From contig JBNRMW010000003.1 of assembly GCA_050309795.1 (NCBI GenBank), forward strand, positions 1 through 20,759: a DNA stretch of 20,759 bases. The letters are read 5' to 3'. The notes beneath the pieces are model-generated. The model made no database searches, was not told the DNA's origin, and saw only the letters and a list, made by a program, of their open reading frames with translations. Source of the DNA: JBNRMW01 sp050309795 (GTDB lineage Bacteria > Bacillota_I > Bacilli_A > Erysipelotrichales > Erysipelotrichaceae). The position numbers and the translations under genes are program-made. Of the stretch, positions 1 to 7,203 are shown piece by piece; position 1 is the first letter of the stretch; each line of letters opens with the position of its first letter.

Positions 1-2
1 CT

Positions 3-566
3 AAATATAAGCCTCAACCGTACGATACCCCAGAAAAACTAGGCGAAAAGTGGCAGATGGATGTCAAGTATGTTCCTAAGGAATGTAAGTCATCGAACCT
101 TCTAGACGAAGAAAAATTCTACCAATACACAGTAATCGACGAAGCTAGCCGAGAACGATTCATCTATCACTACGACGAATGTAGTTCCTACACGACCTGT
201 GACTTCATAAAACGAGCCCTACTCTACTTCGGTTATCAACCTAATATTATTCAAACAGATAACGGATTTGAGTTCACTCATGGTAGAAAGACGGATAAGA
301 TTCATCCAATGGATGTACTCTGTAATCAATTAGGTATCATTCATCAATTAATTCGTCCAAGAACCCCACGACATAATGGGAAAGTAGAACGTAGTCATCG
401 TACGGATAATGAAAGATTCTACTCTAAATTGATGTTCTATAGCCTTGAAGATCTGAGACATCAAGCTAAACAATACTTATACAGATCGAACAGAATCGCT
501 ATGACCACACTCAATTATCTAACACCAATTGAGAAAAGAATAGAACTTACAGCTCGATTCTACTAA
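3..566 (+). CDS. DDE transposase, 3' part (5' end outside window)
   Basis: This is the C-terminal part of an insertion-sequence transposase with an integrase-core (rve) fold. The frame is open to the left edge, so the true start lies outside the window; an internal ATG at 57 is not the start. Counting from that internal Met, a DDE triad is visible: Asp2 in WQMDVKYV, Asp68 in IIQTDNGFEF, and Glu111 in RHNGKVERSHRTD. The order and the HNGKVER motif resemble IS3/IS481-type enzymes, which cut and join the ends of the element. The reading frame is intact to a TAA stop, so this part is not visibly broken. I cannot name the IS, because the left end is missing and the right terminal repeat is not certain. 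It marks the left edge as a mobile, accessory region. Confidence 0.85.
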   Translation, partial: KYKPQPYDTPEKLGEKWQMDVKYVPKECKSSNLLDEEKFYQYTVIDEASRERFIYHYDECSSYTTCDFIKRALLYFGYQPNIIQTDNGFEFTHGRKTDKIHPMDVLCNQLGIIHQLIRPRTPRHNGKVERSHRTDNERFYSKLMFYSLEDLRHQAKQYLYRSNRIAMTTLNYLTPIEKRIELTARFY

Positions 567-844
567 GATAACTATCCAATTCATTTCAACTAGACCATTT
601 TTCCTTAAGAAAACGATCTCACATCATTTACAAGTGTACAAACAAACAAACCTCGCCATATCGTGGTTTTATGTATAAGTTTATTCTATGTGATGCATGG
701 TTTTTCGGCTAATATGGAATTGAATTCCATATTAGCCGGTACTTTTGAAATCGAAACCTCATAATATATGAGCTTGGCAAAAAGAATAAATTCAACAACT
801 ATTCAAAAAACGCACCTATTAATAGATTATGTTATTGTTGTTTT
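567..844. other. Intergenic region after the transposase
   Basis: No gene is seen here. An imperfect hairpin at about 636-671 (arms AAACCTCG and CGTGGTTT, one mismatch) followed by a few T residues could end transposase transcription or belong to the IS right end. A much stronger palindrome follows at 706-738. No clear terminal inverted repeat can be assigned without the left end of the element. Confidence 0.4.
706..738. repeat. Perfect 33-bp palindrome
   Basis: Two 16-base arms (706-721 and 723-738, CGGCTAATATGGAATT and its exact reverse complement) surround a single central G at 722. As DNA this is an almost uninterrupted palindrome; as RNA it would form a very stable hairpin. Five T residues precede it on the plus strand, but neither strand has a good T tract after it, so a classical terminator is unlikely. 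It lies between the transposase and a convergent minus-strand gene. Confidence 0.85.
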
Positions 845-1243
845 TTAATGCTGGAATCGTCGCCAACCCGCAGCTTGAGCTTCGGCTTCTGTATGAAACC
901 ACCGCTCACCTTTAGACTCGTCAATAATGGTACGATCGTAAATTGCACCATTTGGCATATGATAAATTTTCTCACCCTTTGAATTTATATTTCCCTTAAT
1001 CAATACTTTTGATGTCGATCCCGTCGGAGCTGGTGCGAGTTTAGGCGTTTCAGCAGTTTTGGTTGGCTCTGCTGGTTTAGCCGTTTTAACGAGCTTGGTC
1101 GTTTTTGCTGGCTTCGTAGTCTCTACAGGTTTCATTGGTGTCGTTTGCTTAGTAGTTTGAACCGGTGTACTCGTCGTCGGTGTTTTTGTCTTTGGTTCTT
1201 CTTTCACTGTTACAGCAATTTCTGGTTCAATTGTACAAATCAA
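845..1243 (-). CDS. Pro/Thr/Lys-rich protein with C-terminal sunset-like domain; start uncertain
   Basis: The predicted product is 132 residues. Residues about 12-78 are low-complexity, rich in Lys, Pro, Thr and Ala, resembling a wall-spanning or linker stretch. Residues about 82-132 form a compact domain (KGNINSKGEKIYHMPNG, then YDRT, DESKGERWF and GWRR) that I recognise as the small domain called 'sunset', often found at the end of secreted nucleases and membrane-anchored proteins of Bacillota. Its biochemical role is not established. The only in-frame start is a TTG at 1243 with a weak ribosome site. The residues before and after it (AKIILICTIEPEIAV) look like the end of a membrane or signal segment, and an in-frame stop lies at 1268-1270. 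The gene has therefore probably lost its N-terminus by frameshift or truncation, or starts poorly. Base composition is close to the genome-like parts of the window. Confidence 0.6.
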   Translation of the reverse strand: MICTIEPEIAVTVKEEPKTKTPTTSTPVQTTKQTTPMKPVETTKPAKTTKLVKTAKPAEPTKTAETPKLAPAPTGSTSKVLIKGNINSKGEKIYHMPNGAIYDRTIIDESKGERWFHTEAEAQAAGWRRFQH

Positions 1244-1312
1244 GATAATCTTCGCAACCGATACTTTTCATTATGTCGAAGCAGTGAATAAAATTTACCT
1301 ATCAGAATAATA

Positions 1313-1340
1313 CAAAAAGCACCCAACTTGGTGCCTTTTA
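1313..1340 (-). terminator. Rho-independent terminator
   Basis: Read on the minus strand, a GCACC/GGTGC stem with an AAGTT-type loop is followed by TTTTTG. It lies about 80 bases beyond the stop of the AT-rich gene at 1418-2068 and is the likely end of its transcript. A-rich sequence on the other side may allow weak bidirectional action. Confidence 0.75.
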
Positions 1341-1417
1341 TTTTTTTATTCACTTTTTTAAAAATTCTTCAATTCAAACGTTAAATTTCCAAAAAATACA
1401 GAATATCAATACACGTT

Positions 1418-2068
1418 TTATAGTGATTGCTCTTTTCTTATCCCTGAACTATTAAAATACTTTTTATTTAATGCTTGTGATTGAATTTTAATTTGTGCCA
1501 ATTCTGCACCAGTTAAATTATGTTCTCTTAATTCTTCATCTGTCCATTCAAATAATTTATTGTGATATTTTGTAAAAATAGAAGAGTATGAAGATTTCTC
1601 CGTTGTAAAAATTTTTATTAATTTATCTCTATCTATTTGGTCAAGCAAAAAAACATCAGAAAAAATGAATAACCCTATTTCAAATCTTTGGTCATATAAA
1701 TTAAATTTTCCCTCTTTCTTCCGGATTGCTTGAACGATTAACTTTTCATCATGAACGGGAAGAGACATCGACATTTTATCATCAGAAAAATACTCTTTTG
1801 ATTTTTCTTTCTTATCTATAATCTTTAGCTTTTCTTCTTTTTGTTTTTTCGTTAGTCCTTGTGTTTTGTTCCACAAATTTTCTAGTTCACCCAAATAGGA
1901 AGGGATGTCCCTAACTACTTCTATTCCTAAATTATTAACTTGTATATCGGGTTTGTCTTTTATCCAATCGATGTTAAAAGGTTCGCTGAAATATCCTATA
2001 TTTGCTAGTGTTAGTGCAGCATAAATTTCAAAGTATGTTTTGTTGAAGCTATTTGAATTATTTGACAT
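1418..2068 (-). CDS. Hypothetical AT-rich protein, possible PD-(D/E)XK-like fold
   Basis: I do not recognise this gene. The 216-residue product begins SNNSNSFNKTYFEIYAALTL. The start chosen is the ATG at 2068, because AGGAAGG lies about nine bases upstream of it, whereas the upstream GTG at 2077 directly abuts that site. The stretch KPDIQVNNLGIEVVR (about residues 40-54), preceded by a Glu in the first helix, faintly resembles the E..PD..(D/E)xK pattern of restriction-like nucleases, but the usual final Lys is not clear. A Lys/Glu-rich segment follows. No signal peptide or membrane segment is seen. A 60-base sample at 1561-1620 has 13 G+C, far below neighbouring genes, which suggests recent transfer. 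A defence or mobile-element role is only a guess. It appears to be a single-gene transcript. Confidence 0.65.
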   Translation of the reverse strand: MSNNSNSFNKTYFEIYAALTLANIGYFSEPFNIDWIKDKPDIQVNNLGIEVVRDIPSYLGELENLWNKTQGLTKKQKEEKLKIIDKKEKSKEYFSDDKMSMSLPVHDEKLIVQAIRKKEGKFNLYDQRFEIGLFIFSDVFLLDQIDRDKLIKIFTTEKSSYSSIFTKYHNKLFEWTDEELREHNLTGAELAQIKIQSQALNKKYFNSSGIRKEQSL

Positions 2069-2097
2069 AATAAACACCCTTCCTATCTATAATCTAA

Positions 2098-2106
2098 ATT
2101 GTATCA
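2098..2106 (-). promoter_or_regulatory. Putative extended -10 promoter
   Basis: On the minus strand TGATACAAT fits an extended -10 (TGN followed by TACAAT). It would start transcription about 20 bases before the ATG at 2068. No convincing -35 is visible. Confidence 0.4.
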
Positions 2107-2463
2107 AGTTATTGTGGTAATTTAAAGATAGAGAGTAAATTTGCATTGATACGCTATTAAGCGAATCTACCAACTAAATAGTTGTTTTTTATTATATTTC
2201 AAATTTTTATTTGTCCAAGGTAGTTCATTCTAACGCTCTGAAAAGTATTCTTTCTTATGAATTTCATTCTTGTAAATTAATTTGAAGAAACTCTTATCAA
2301 AAAAGCTATCTTTCATCCTTTGTCAGCTTCTTTAAATTAAAGAAAGTATCAATATGTTTCGTATTTCATATATAATCTAGCCATCAAAAACACAATAAAT
2401 TAATTCCAATGCATCCTTGTTGTGGAAACGGAATTCAAATCTATAAAAAATAAGGAAGGATTT
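2107..2463. other. AT-rich intergenic region without recognised gene
   Basis: About 360 bases hold no credible reading frame on either strand. The only structure seen is a perfect 17-bp A/T-rich palindrome at 2328-2344 (TTCTTTAA, central A, TTAAAGAA). The sequence may be decayed DNA between the accessory genes. Confidence 0.5.
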
Positions 2464-2487
2464 AAAAAACTCACCTTGATGGTGAGT
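2464..2487 (-). terminator. Rho-independent terminator of the HsdM/HsdS-like gene
   Basis: On the minus strand ACTCACC, loop ATCAA, GGTGAGT is followed by a run of T residues. The stem is 7 bp and perfect, and it begins about ten bases after the stop codon at 2497. Confidence 0.9.
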
Positions 2488-2496
2488 CTTTTTCGA

Positions 2497-4176
2497 TTAA
2501 TTAAACAAGTCTAAACGTTGTTCTTCAATTGATGCTAATTCCTCTAAGAGTTTTTGTTGTTGCTTTTTCAAGATACTAAACTCTTCAACAACTGCTGCTT
2601 GATATTCTAAGCTAACTTTCGGTAGTTTTAAGTTCTTCAAGGACTCAATGCTCAAATTATGAATCACCGAACCGCCAGATACCCTCATTAAACTTTCTTG
2701 ACCAAGATTTGAATGGAAGAACGCCTCCACCCATAGCGGATCGACTAAATCTTGATTCAGCTCAATAAAGAACATATTTCCACTAGCCACCACTTGTTGA
2801 TCGTCTTGTTGTTCGTACAAGGCCACCTTAAATGGAGCATTACGAGAAATGATCAACGCCTTATTTGGAAGGACCGCACGGTTTAACCGTGATGGCAGCT
2901 CCGATAAATAGGGCATCGTGTCTAAGATGCGACCAGACTCAATATCTTGAAGACGTAAATAACGAACAGACGTTGGTTGATCACTCATGATCTCGTCAAA
3001 ATCTTGTGAGCGACCCATAGCCCCCCGATTGAAACGATGTGCCAGTTCTTCAAAACCTACACCATCCTCAATAAGTTCTTGAGCTAAATAATGACTTGGA
3101 TTCAAGCGATAGTCCTGATTTCTCAAATCTTCGATACTAAAGCTTTTTGAAATATCGGAATCGTTTCGATACGCATCCATGATGTCTAGTACCTGTTGAT
3201 CGCTCAATGATTGACCACGATGACGTTCGGTATAAATCTGGGTAGCATCTACCAAGCGAACCTTGGTATTATCCGTGCTCAAAATCAAGAGCGACATCCC
3301 TAACCGACCTTTACGACTAAGCCCGGGAGCCAAGGCAATCACGCCTTCAACAAATCCGTTCTCAATCAGATACGAACGCATGTAGCGATCAGCCTCGTTT
3401 TGAATGCCACGATTACTCATCATTAGAACCGCAGATCCCTTCGTGGCTAACATGCTTGCTGCCACATAGGCCCATTCCGGCGAAATGTCGCGTCGCTTCT
3501 CTTCAAAAAATAAGCTCAAGCGACCATTGGCTCGAATCTCTTCTTCAATCTCGCGATAGCGGTGATCGCTAGGAACCGCACAATAAACCTTGTCCGAATT
3601 CATATCCGAATGATCTTGGCTTAGCAATGGTTTTTGTTGGAAACGAATCTTCTGACCTTGGGCCAAAGCCCTAACTGTGGCTAGAATAACTTGATTTGAA
3701 TCCGGTTCGATTCCCAAATAACGTGCTCGTGGTTGTGTTTCATAAGCTGTACTTAGAAATCTTCCCGATCTTGAACCAAGATGCAACACCTCGTCCTCTG
3801 GTTGAATGTCCAATAAGAGGACAGCTAACCGTTGTAACGATTGGTAATGACCCCGATGTCGGAGATGCCGATTCCCTCCCTTGTTAATCCACATATCCAG
3901 CATATCTTCACTTAGGACATCCTTGGTCGATTGGATAACCCTCTCTTCTTGAGAGAGGAGTCTTTGTAAATAGGTCTTTGTTAATTCATTGGTAACCTCT
4001 GTATTAATGAATGATTTCAATTCCGTCAAATCCATTTTATTCAATAATTTCGCTAAATAAGCAACGGACACGGTATAGTGGGTTTTTAGGGGTTGTCCGG
4101 GATTCAAAGATTCGAAGTAGTTCACCATATGATTCATTTGGTTTCGTCGTTGGTTGTTTCTTTTGTGTTGTCTCAT
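2497..4176 (-). CDS. Orphan HsdM-like/HsdS-like fusion with degenerate methylase motif
   Basis: The 559-residue product joins two type I restriction-modification modules. Numbering from the ATG at 4176: residues about 75-300 have the adenine-N6 methyltransferase fold, with motif I as VLHLGSRSG (130-138), an acidic strand-2 end GIEPD (155-159), EWAY (234-237), and a following GSAVLMMSNRG like the HsdM strand 'GGRAAVVLPNG'. Where active enzymes have (N/D)PPF/Y, this protein has AVPSD (200-204), so methyl transfer is doubtful. Residues about 370-559 resemble one HsdS target-recognition domain (LRLQDIESG, LIISRNAPFKVALYE, GGSVIHNLSIESLKNLKLP) ending in a coiled coil. No HsdR or separate HsdS is nearby. 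Of the starts GTG 4185, ATG 4182 and ATG 4176, the last is best spaced from AAAGGAG. The N-terminus is strongly basic. A DNA-binding or silencing role, or an N6 methylase with divergent chemistry, are alternatives. It has its own promoter and terminator. Confidence 0.75.
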   Translation of the reverse strand: MRQHKRNNQRRNQMNHMVNYFESLNPGQPLKTHYTVSVAYLAKLLNKMDLTELKSFINTEVTNELTKTYLQRLLSQEERVIQSTKDVLSEDMLDMWINKGGNRHLRHRGHYQSLQRLAVLLLDIQPEDEVLHLGSRSGRFLSTAYETQPRARYLGIEPDSNQVILATVRALAQGQKIRFQQKPLLSQDHSDMNSDKVYCAVPSDHRYREIEEEIRANGRLSLFFEEKRRDISPEWAYVAASMLATKGSAVLMMSNRGIQNEADRYMRSYLIENGFVEGVIALAPGLSRKGRLGMSLLILSTDNTKVRLVDATQIYTERHRGQSLSDQQVLDIMDAYRNDSDISKSFSIEDLRNQDYRLNPSHYLAQELIEDGVGFEELAHRFNRGAMGRSQDFDEIMSDQPTSVRYLRLQDIESGRILDTMPYLSELPSRLNRAVLPNKALIISRNAPFKVALYEQQDDQQVVASGNMFFIELNQDLVDPLWVEAFFHSNLGQESLMRVSGGSVIHNLSIESLKNLKLPKVSLEYQAAVVEEFSILKKQQQKLLEELASIEEQRLDLFN

Positions 4177-4197
4177 AAACATCACTCCTTTCTATGT

Positions 4198-4211
4198 GGT
4201 TATTGTAAACC
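4198..4211. promoter_or_regulatory. Palindromic operator candidate over the -10
   Basis: GGTTATTGTAAACC covers the -10 of the promoter. It is an imperfect copy of the perfect palindrome at 4232-4245, agreeing with it at the GGTT and AACC ends. A repressor bound here would block RNA polymerase. Confidence 0.55.
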
Positions 4212-4230
4212 ATATAATTTCATTTGTCAA
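4202..4230 (-). promoter_or_regulatory. Sigma-A promoter of the HsdM/HsdS-like gene
   Basis: On the minus strand TTGACA (4225-4230), a 17-base spacer and TACAAT (4202-4207) form a near-consensus vegetative promoter. The expected start point is about 20 bases before the ATG at 4176. Confidence 0.85.
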
Positions 4231-4231
4231 T

Positions 4232-4245
4232 GGTTATTAATAACC
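4232..4245. promoter_or_regulatory. Palindromic operator candidate upstream of the -35
   Basis: GGTTATTAATAACC is a perfect 14-bp palindrome immediately upstream of the -35. Its centre is 34 bp from the centre of the related site at 4198-4211, so the two frame the promoter. The binding protein is unknown. The half-site resembles that of the GntR operator at 20587-20602 but has a longer centre. Confidence 0.6.
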
Positions 4246-4257
4246 TTTTTATTGAAA

Positions 4258-4309
4258 ATAAAAAAATAAAACGAGGAAGCCTGGATATGTGGGATTATAG
4301 GCCTCTTCG
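4258..4309 (-). terminator. Rho-independent terminator of the ABC exporter gene
   Basis: On the minus strand an 11-bp stem (CGAAGAGGCCT with AGGCTTCCTCG, one mismatch and one G-T) is followed by TTTTATTTTTTT. It lies about 70 bases past the stop at 4382 and separates the exporter from the methylase-like gene. Confidence 0.85.
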
Positions 4310-4381
4310 CTTTACATTATCATTATAGTCTATAAACTGAAAATATCAATAGAAAATATAACAATTCTCTACAAAAGTACA

Positions 4382-7078
4382 TTATTCTGTTCTTAATGCC
4401 TCCACAGGGTCCTTTTTCGCTGCTTTACGGGCTGGAATAAAGCCACCAATCAACGTCAACACACAAGATAAGACAATTAAAATCAAGGATGCATTCCATG
4501 GAATAAAGGCATAGACACTCGTATCACCAATTAAATTATGAATAATCATATTCCCAGGAATCAACAACCCTTCCGCAATCAAGATCCCTAAGACCCCCGA
4601 AGTTAAGCCAATAATAAACGTCTCGGCGTTAAAGACCGAAGAAATATTACGTTTACTCGCACCCAATGCCCGTAAGATACCAATCTCTTTGGTACGTTCT
4701 AGTACCGAAATATAGGTAATAATACCAATCATAATGGACGAGACAATTAAACTCACCGCCACAAACGCAATCAGCACGGAAGTAATCACCGTAATAATTG
4801 TGGTAATCGAAGACATCAACAACCCAACATAGTCGGTATACACAATCTGATCTTTTTCATCGGCTTCACTATTGTATTGCGTAATCCATTCACTCACTTT
4901 GTCTTTGTCTTCAAAAGAATCGGTATATAACGAAATCTTTGAAGGGGTATCAAAACTAACCACCCCTAGGGTACTCAAAACATCCTCATACGTCCCCGTC
5001 GAAATATAACGGTCATAAATTGCCAAGAGCGTCTCGTCGTCCGGGTCTTGTAAGTATTGATCAAAGGCTTGAGCCAACATCGCTTCCGTGACATTATCAT
5101 TAGGTTCATATGGTTCCCCTTGAATCATGGAATACATTTGAATAAACATGCGTGCCTTATCGGAGGTATTTAAATCCTCGATATAGTTTTGGGCATCTTC
5201 AATTTTTTCCTCATCATTATCTGGTTCAAACCGTAAACCATTAAATATACTAAACTCTTGGTCATCAACTTGAGCTTGAACAATCCGATGTTGGTGAGTT
5301 TCGGTCATGATTTCATCGTTAAGGGTTGGCAAATAGCCAAGGGTCCCTAAAAATAATGCTTCATCACGATCGCTATCTAAAGCAACGATTCCCACAATTT
5401 TCACTTTCTTAGCTCGGTCTAATTGTTGTTCAATCGATTCCGCGCTTTGTTCAATTTTAACTGCTTTTTGCTCGTCTTCATTCCATTCATAATGTTCCAC
5501 CGCTGGTAAGAAGTAATATTCATGACCCAGTACTTCTTCATAATTTATTTTAATCGTAGGCAAAGTTAACGGTTCTTTATTATCCAACTGTTCTTCAATC
5601 TCTAAATACTCTTCCGCTGGCAACAAGCCCAACGCATACAAATGGCGGACGTCCACTTCATAGTTCTTGTCCAAAACCAAAACCGCTTCCTGACTAGTCT
5701 TTGGCCAGTCCCCACGAACCACATGATAATGATCCAACAACATCTGAGAAATCGGCTGATCCGCCTCTTGACCTGAAATAAGCGGCTGAATAATGCTCAC
5801 ATCCACTGGTTGAATCTGAAACATTGGGCCCCCTGTTTCCAAGGTCTCTTCCTCAATCTCAATACCATCGGTATCTATTAAAACATCATTCACATCGTAG
5901 GTATACGTTTTAAAGCGGACATCATAGGTATAAACGACCCCATTCTCACCAAGGTACTGATGTATTTCTTCGCTTTGATCATCCAGTTTTTCTTTAAACT
6001 TTGTCAAATTGTTTTCGGTAATACTGGTCGTCATTTTCGAATAACGCTCAATATTTAAATTATTAGAATAAACACCATCTAATCCGTGCTCAATTTCCAC
6101 ATTCGCATCCACACTGGGGTTAATCTCCAATAAGGAACTCACATCAACGGATTGAGCTTCAATCGTAATGGGATAAGACGCCATCGTATCCTTTTGAATA
6201 TCCACAATATATTGATTCGCACCCGAAGACAACGACACAATTAACGCAATACCAATAATCCCGATCGACCCAGCAAAGGCCGTTAACAACGTTCGAAACT
6301 TCTTACTCCACAAATTATTAAACGACAACATCAACGACGTCACCAGCGACATACTCGCTTTTCGCAATTTTTCAAATCCAGACGTCTGAGCGACAGCCGC
6401 TTCAAAAGGATTGGTATCCGACATCACGCGACCATCTTTCAAATTAACCACCCGATTAGCATACCGCTTCGCAAGCTCTGGATTATGGGTCACCATAATA
6501 ACCAAACGATCTTTAGCCACTTCCTTTAAAAGTTCCATGACTTGATAACTTGTTTCCGAGTCTAAAGCACCCGTTGGTTCGTCGGCTAAAACAATGTCTG
6601 GGTTATTAACCAACGCCCGCGCAATCGCAACCCGTTGCATTTGGCCACCAGACAACTGGTTCGGGAGCTTATGAACATGATCTTCTAAACCAACCGCTTT
6701 CAACGCCTCAAAGGCTCGCTTTTTGCGCTGAGTGCGGGAAATACCGGAAATCGTTAAAGCCAATTCCACATTCGACTGAACCGACTGATGGTCAATCAAG
6801 TTATACGATTGAAACACAAACCCAATCCGGTGATTACGATACGTATCCCAATCGCGGCCGTGATAGTCTTTGGTCGAAACCCCATTAATTAAAACATCGC
6901 CTGAAGTATAGCGGTCTAAACCACCAACAATATTAAGCAACGTCGTTTTACCCGATCCGGACACACCCAAAATCGCCACAAATTCATTCTTACGAAAACT
7001 CAGATTCACTTCATCCAACGCCCGTTGAGTGAGCTCTCCGGTCTTATATATCTTTGTTACTTTTTTTAACTCTAACAT
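4382..7078 (-). CDS. MacB-type ABC exporter, fused ATPase and FtsX-like permease
   Basis: The 898-residue protein carries a LolD/MacB-type ATPase at residues about 1-225: Walker A GVSGSGKTT (38-46), Q-loop FQSYN (89-93), signature LSGGQ (142-146), Walker B IVLADEP (162-168) and H-loop His198. A first membrane segment follows at about 262-284, then a very large, acidic extracytoplasmic region (about 285-755), and three final membrane segments with the FtsX-family features YISVLERTKEIGILRALGAS and the end IPARKAAKKDPVEALR. Such four-membrane-segment proteins dimerise and couple ATP use to work outside the membrane, such as export or removal of peptides or lipoproteins; the substrate cannot be read from the sequence. 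The start at 7078 is chosen because AAAGG lies upstream and family N-termini begin MLELK; in-frame codons up to 7138 overlap the promoter. It is a single-gene unit next to an MntR-like regulator. Confidence 0.85.
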   Translation of the reverse strand: MLELKKVTKIYKTGELTQRALDEVNLSFRKNEFVAILGVSGSGKTTLLNIVGGLDRYTSGDVLINGVSTKDYHGRDWDTYRNHRIGFVFQSYNLIDHQSVQSNVELALTISGISRTQRKKRAFEALKAVGLEDHVHKLPNQLSGGQMQRVAIARALVNNPDIVLADEPTGALDSETSYQVMELLKEVAKDRLVIMVTHNPELAKRYANRVVNLKDGRVMSDTNPFEAAVAQTSGFEKLRKASMSLVTSLMLSFNNLWSKKFRTLLTAFAGSIGIIGIALIVSLSSGANQYIVDIQKDTMASYPITIEAQSVDVSSLLEINPSVDANVEIEHGLDGVYSNNLNIERYSKMTTSITENNLTKFKEKLDDQSEEIHQYLGENGVVYTYDVRFKTYTYDVNDVLIDTDGIEIEEETLETGGPMFQIQPVDVSIIQPLISGQEADQPISQMLLDHYHVVRGDWPKTSQEAVLVLDKNYEVDVRHLYALGLLPAEEYLEIEEQLDNKEPLTLPTIKINYEEVLGHEYYFLPAVEHYEWNEDEQKAVKIEQSAESIEQQLDRAKKVKIVGIVALDSDRDEALFLGTLGYLPTLNDEIMTETHQHRIVQAQVDDQEFSIFNGLRFEPDNDEEKIEDAQNYIEDLNTSDKARMFIQMYSMIQGEPYEPNDNVTEAMLAQAFDQYLQDPDDETLLAIYDRYISTGTYEDVLSTLGVVSFDTPSKISLYTDSFEDKDKVSEWITQYNSEADEKDQIVYTDYVGLLMSSITTIITVITSVLIAFVAVSLIVSSIMIGIITYISVLERTKEIGILRALGASKRNISSVFNAETFIIGLTSGVLGILIAEGLLIPGNMIIHNLIGDTSVYAFIPWNASLILIVLSCVLTLIGGFIPARKAAKKDPVEALRTE

Positions 7079-7097
7079 GAAACCACAACCTTTCTGT

Positions 7098-7117
7098 TGT
7101 ACTATGCGCATAATACA
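7098..7117. promoter_or_regulatory. 20-bp near-palindrome, operator candidate for the exporter
   Basis: TGTACTATGCGCATAATACA is symmetric at 18 of 20 positions and covers the -10 and probable start point of the exporter gene. Its position fits a repressor site. The MntR-like protein encoded just upstream is the obvious candidate ligand, but the site does not resemble the classical MntR box. Confidence 0.55.
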
Positions 7118-7138
7118 TCGCCGACCAACGACTGTCAA
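7110..7138 (-). promoter_or_regulatory. Sigma-A promoter of the exporter gene
   Basis: On the minus strand TTGACA (7133-7138), a 17-base spacer and TATTAT (7110-7115) form a strong vegetative promoter. It starts transcription inside a longer reading frame, which supports the ATG at 7078 as the true start. Confidence 0.85.
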
Positions 7139-7154
7139 CTATAAAACCTAAAAG

Positions 7155-7190
7155 AAGTGAAAAAGTTGTCAGTCGAAACCAACAACTTCT
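7155..7190 (-). terminator. Terminator of the MntR-like gene
   Basis: On the minus strand AAGTTGT and ACAACTT arms enclose a 12-base loop and are followed by TTTTCACTTCTTTT. It lies just after the stop codon at 7204 and ahead of the exporter promoter, so the two genes are likely transcribed separately. Confidence 0.7.
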
Positions 7191-7203
7191 TCCTCTTTCT
7201 AAC

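Noticed and set aside
1..738. Complete insertion sequence
   Set aside because: Only the 3' part of the transposase is in the window, and no matching terminal inverted repeats or target duplication can be shown.
4177..4185. Upstream GTG 4185 and ATG 4182 as start of the HsdM-like gene
   Set aside because: They lie directly against or two bases from the AAAGGAG site; only the ATG at 4176 has normal spacing.
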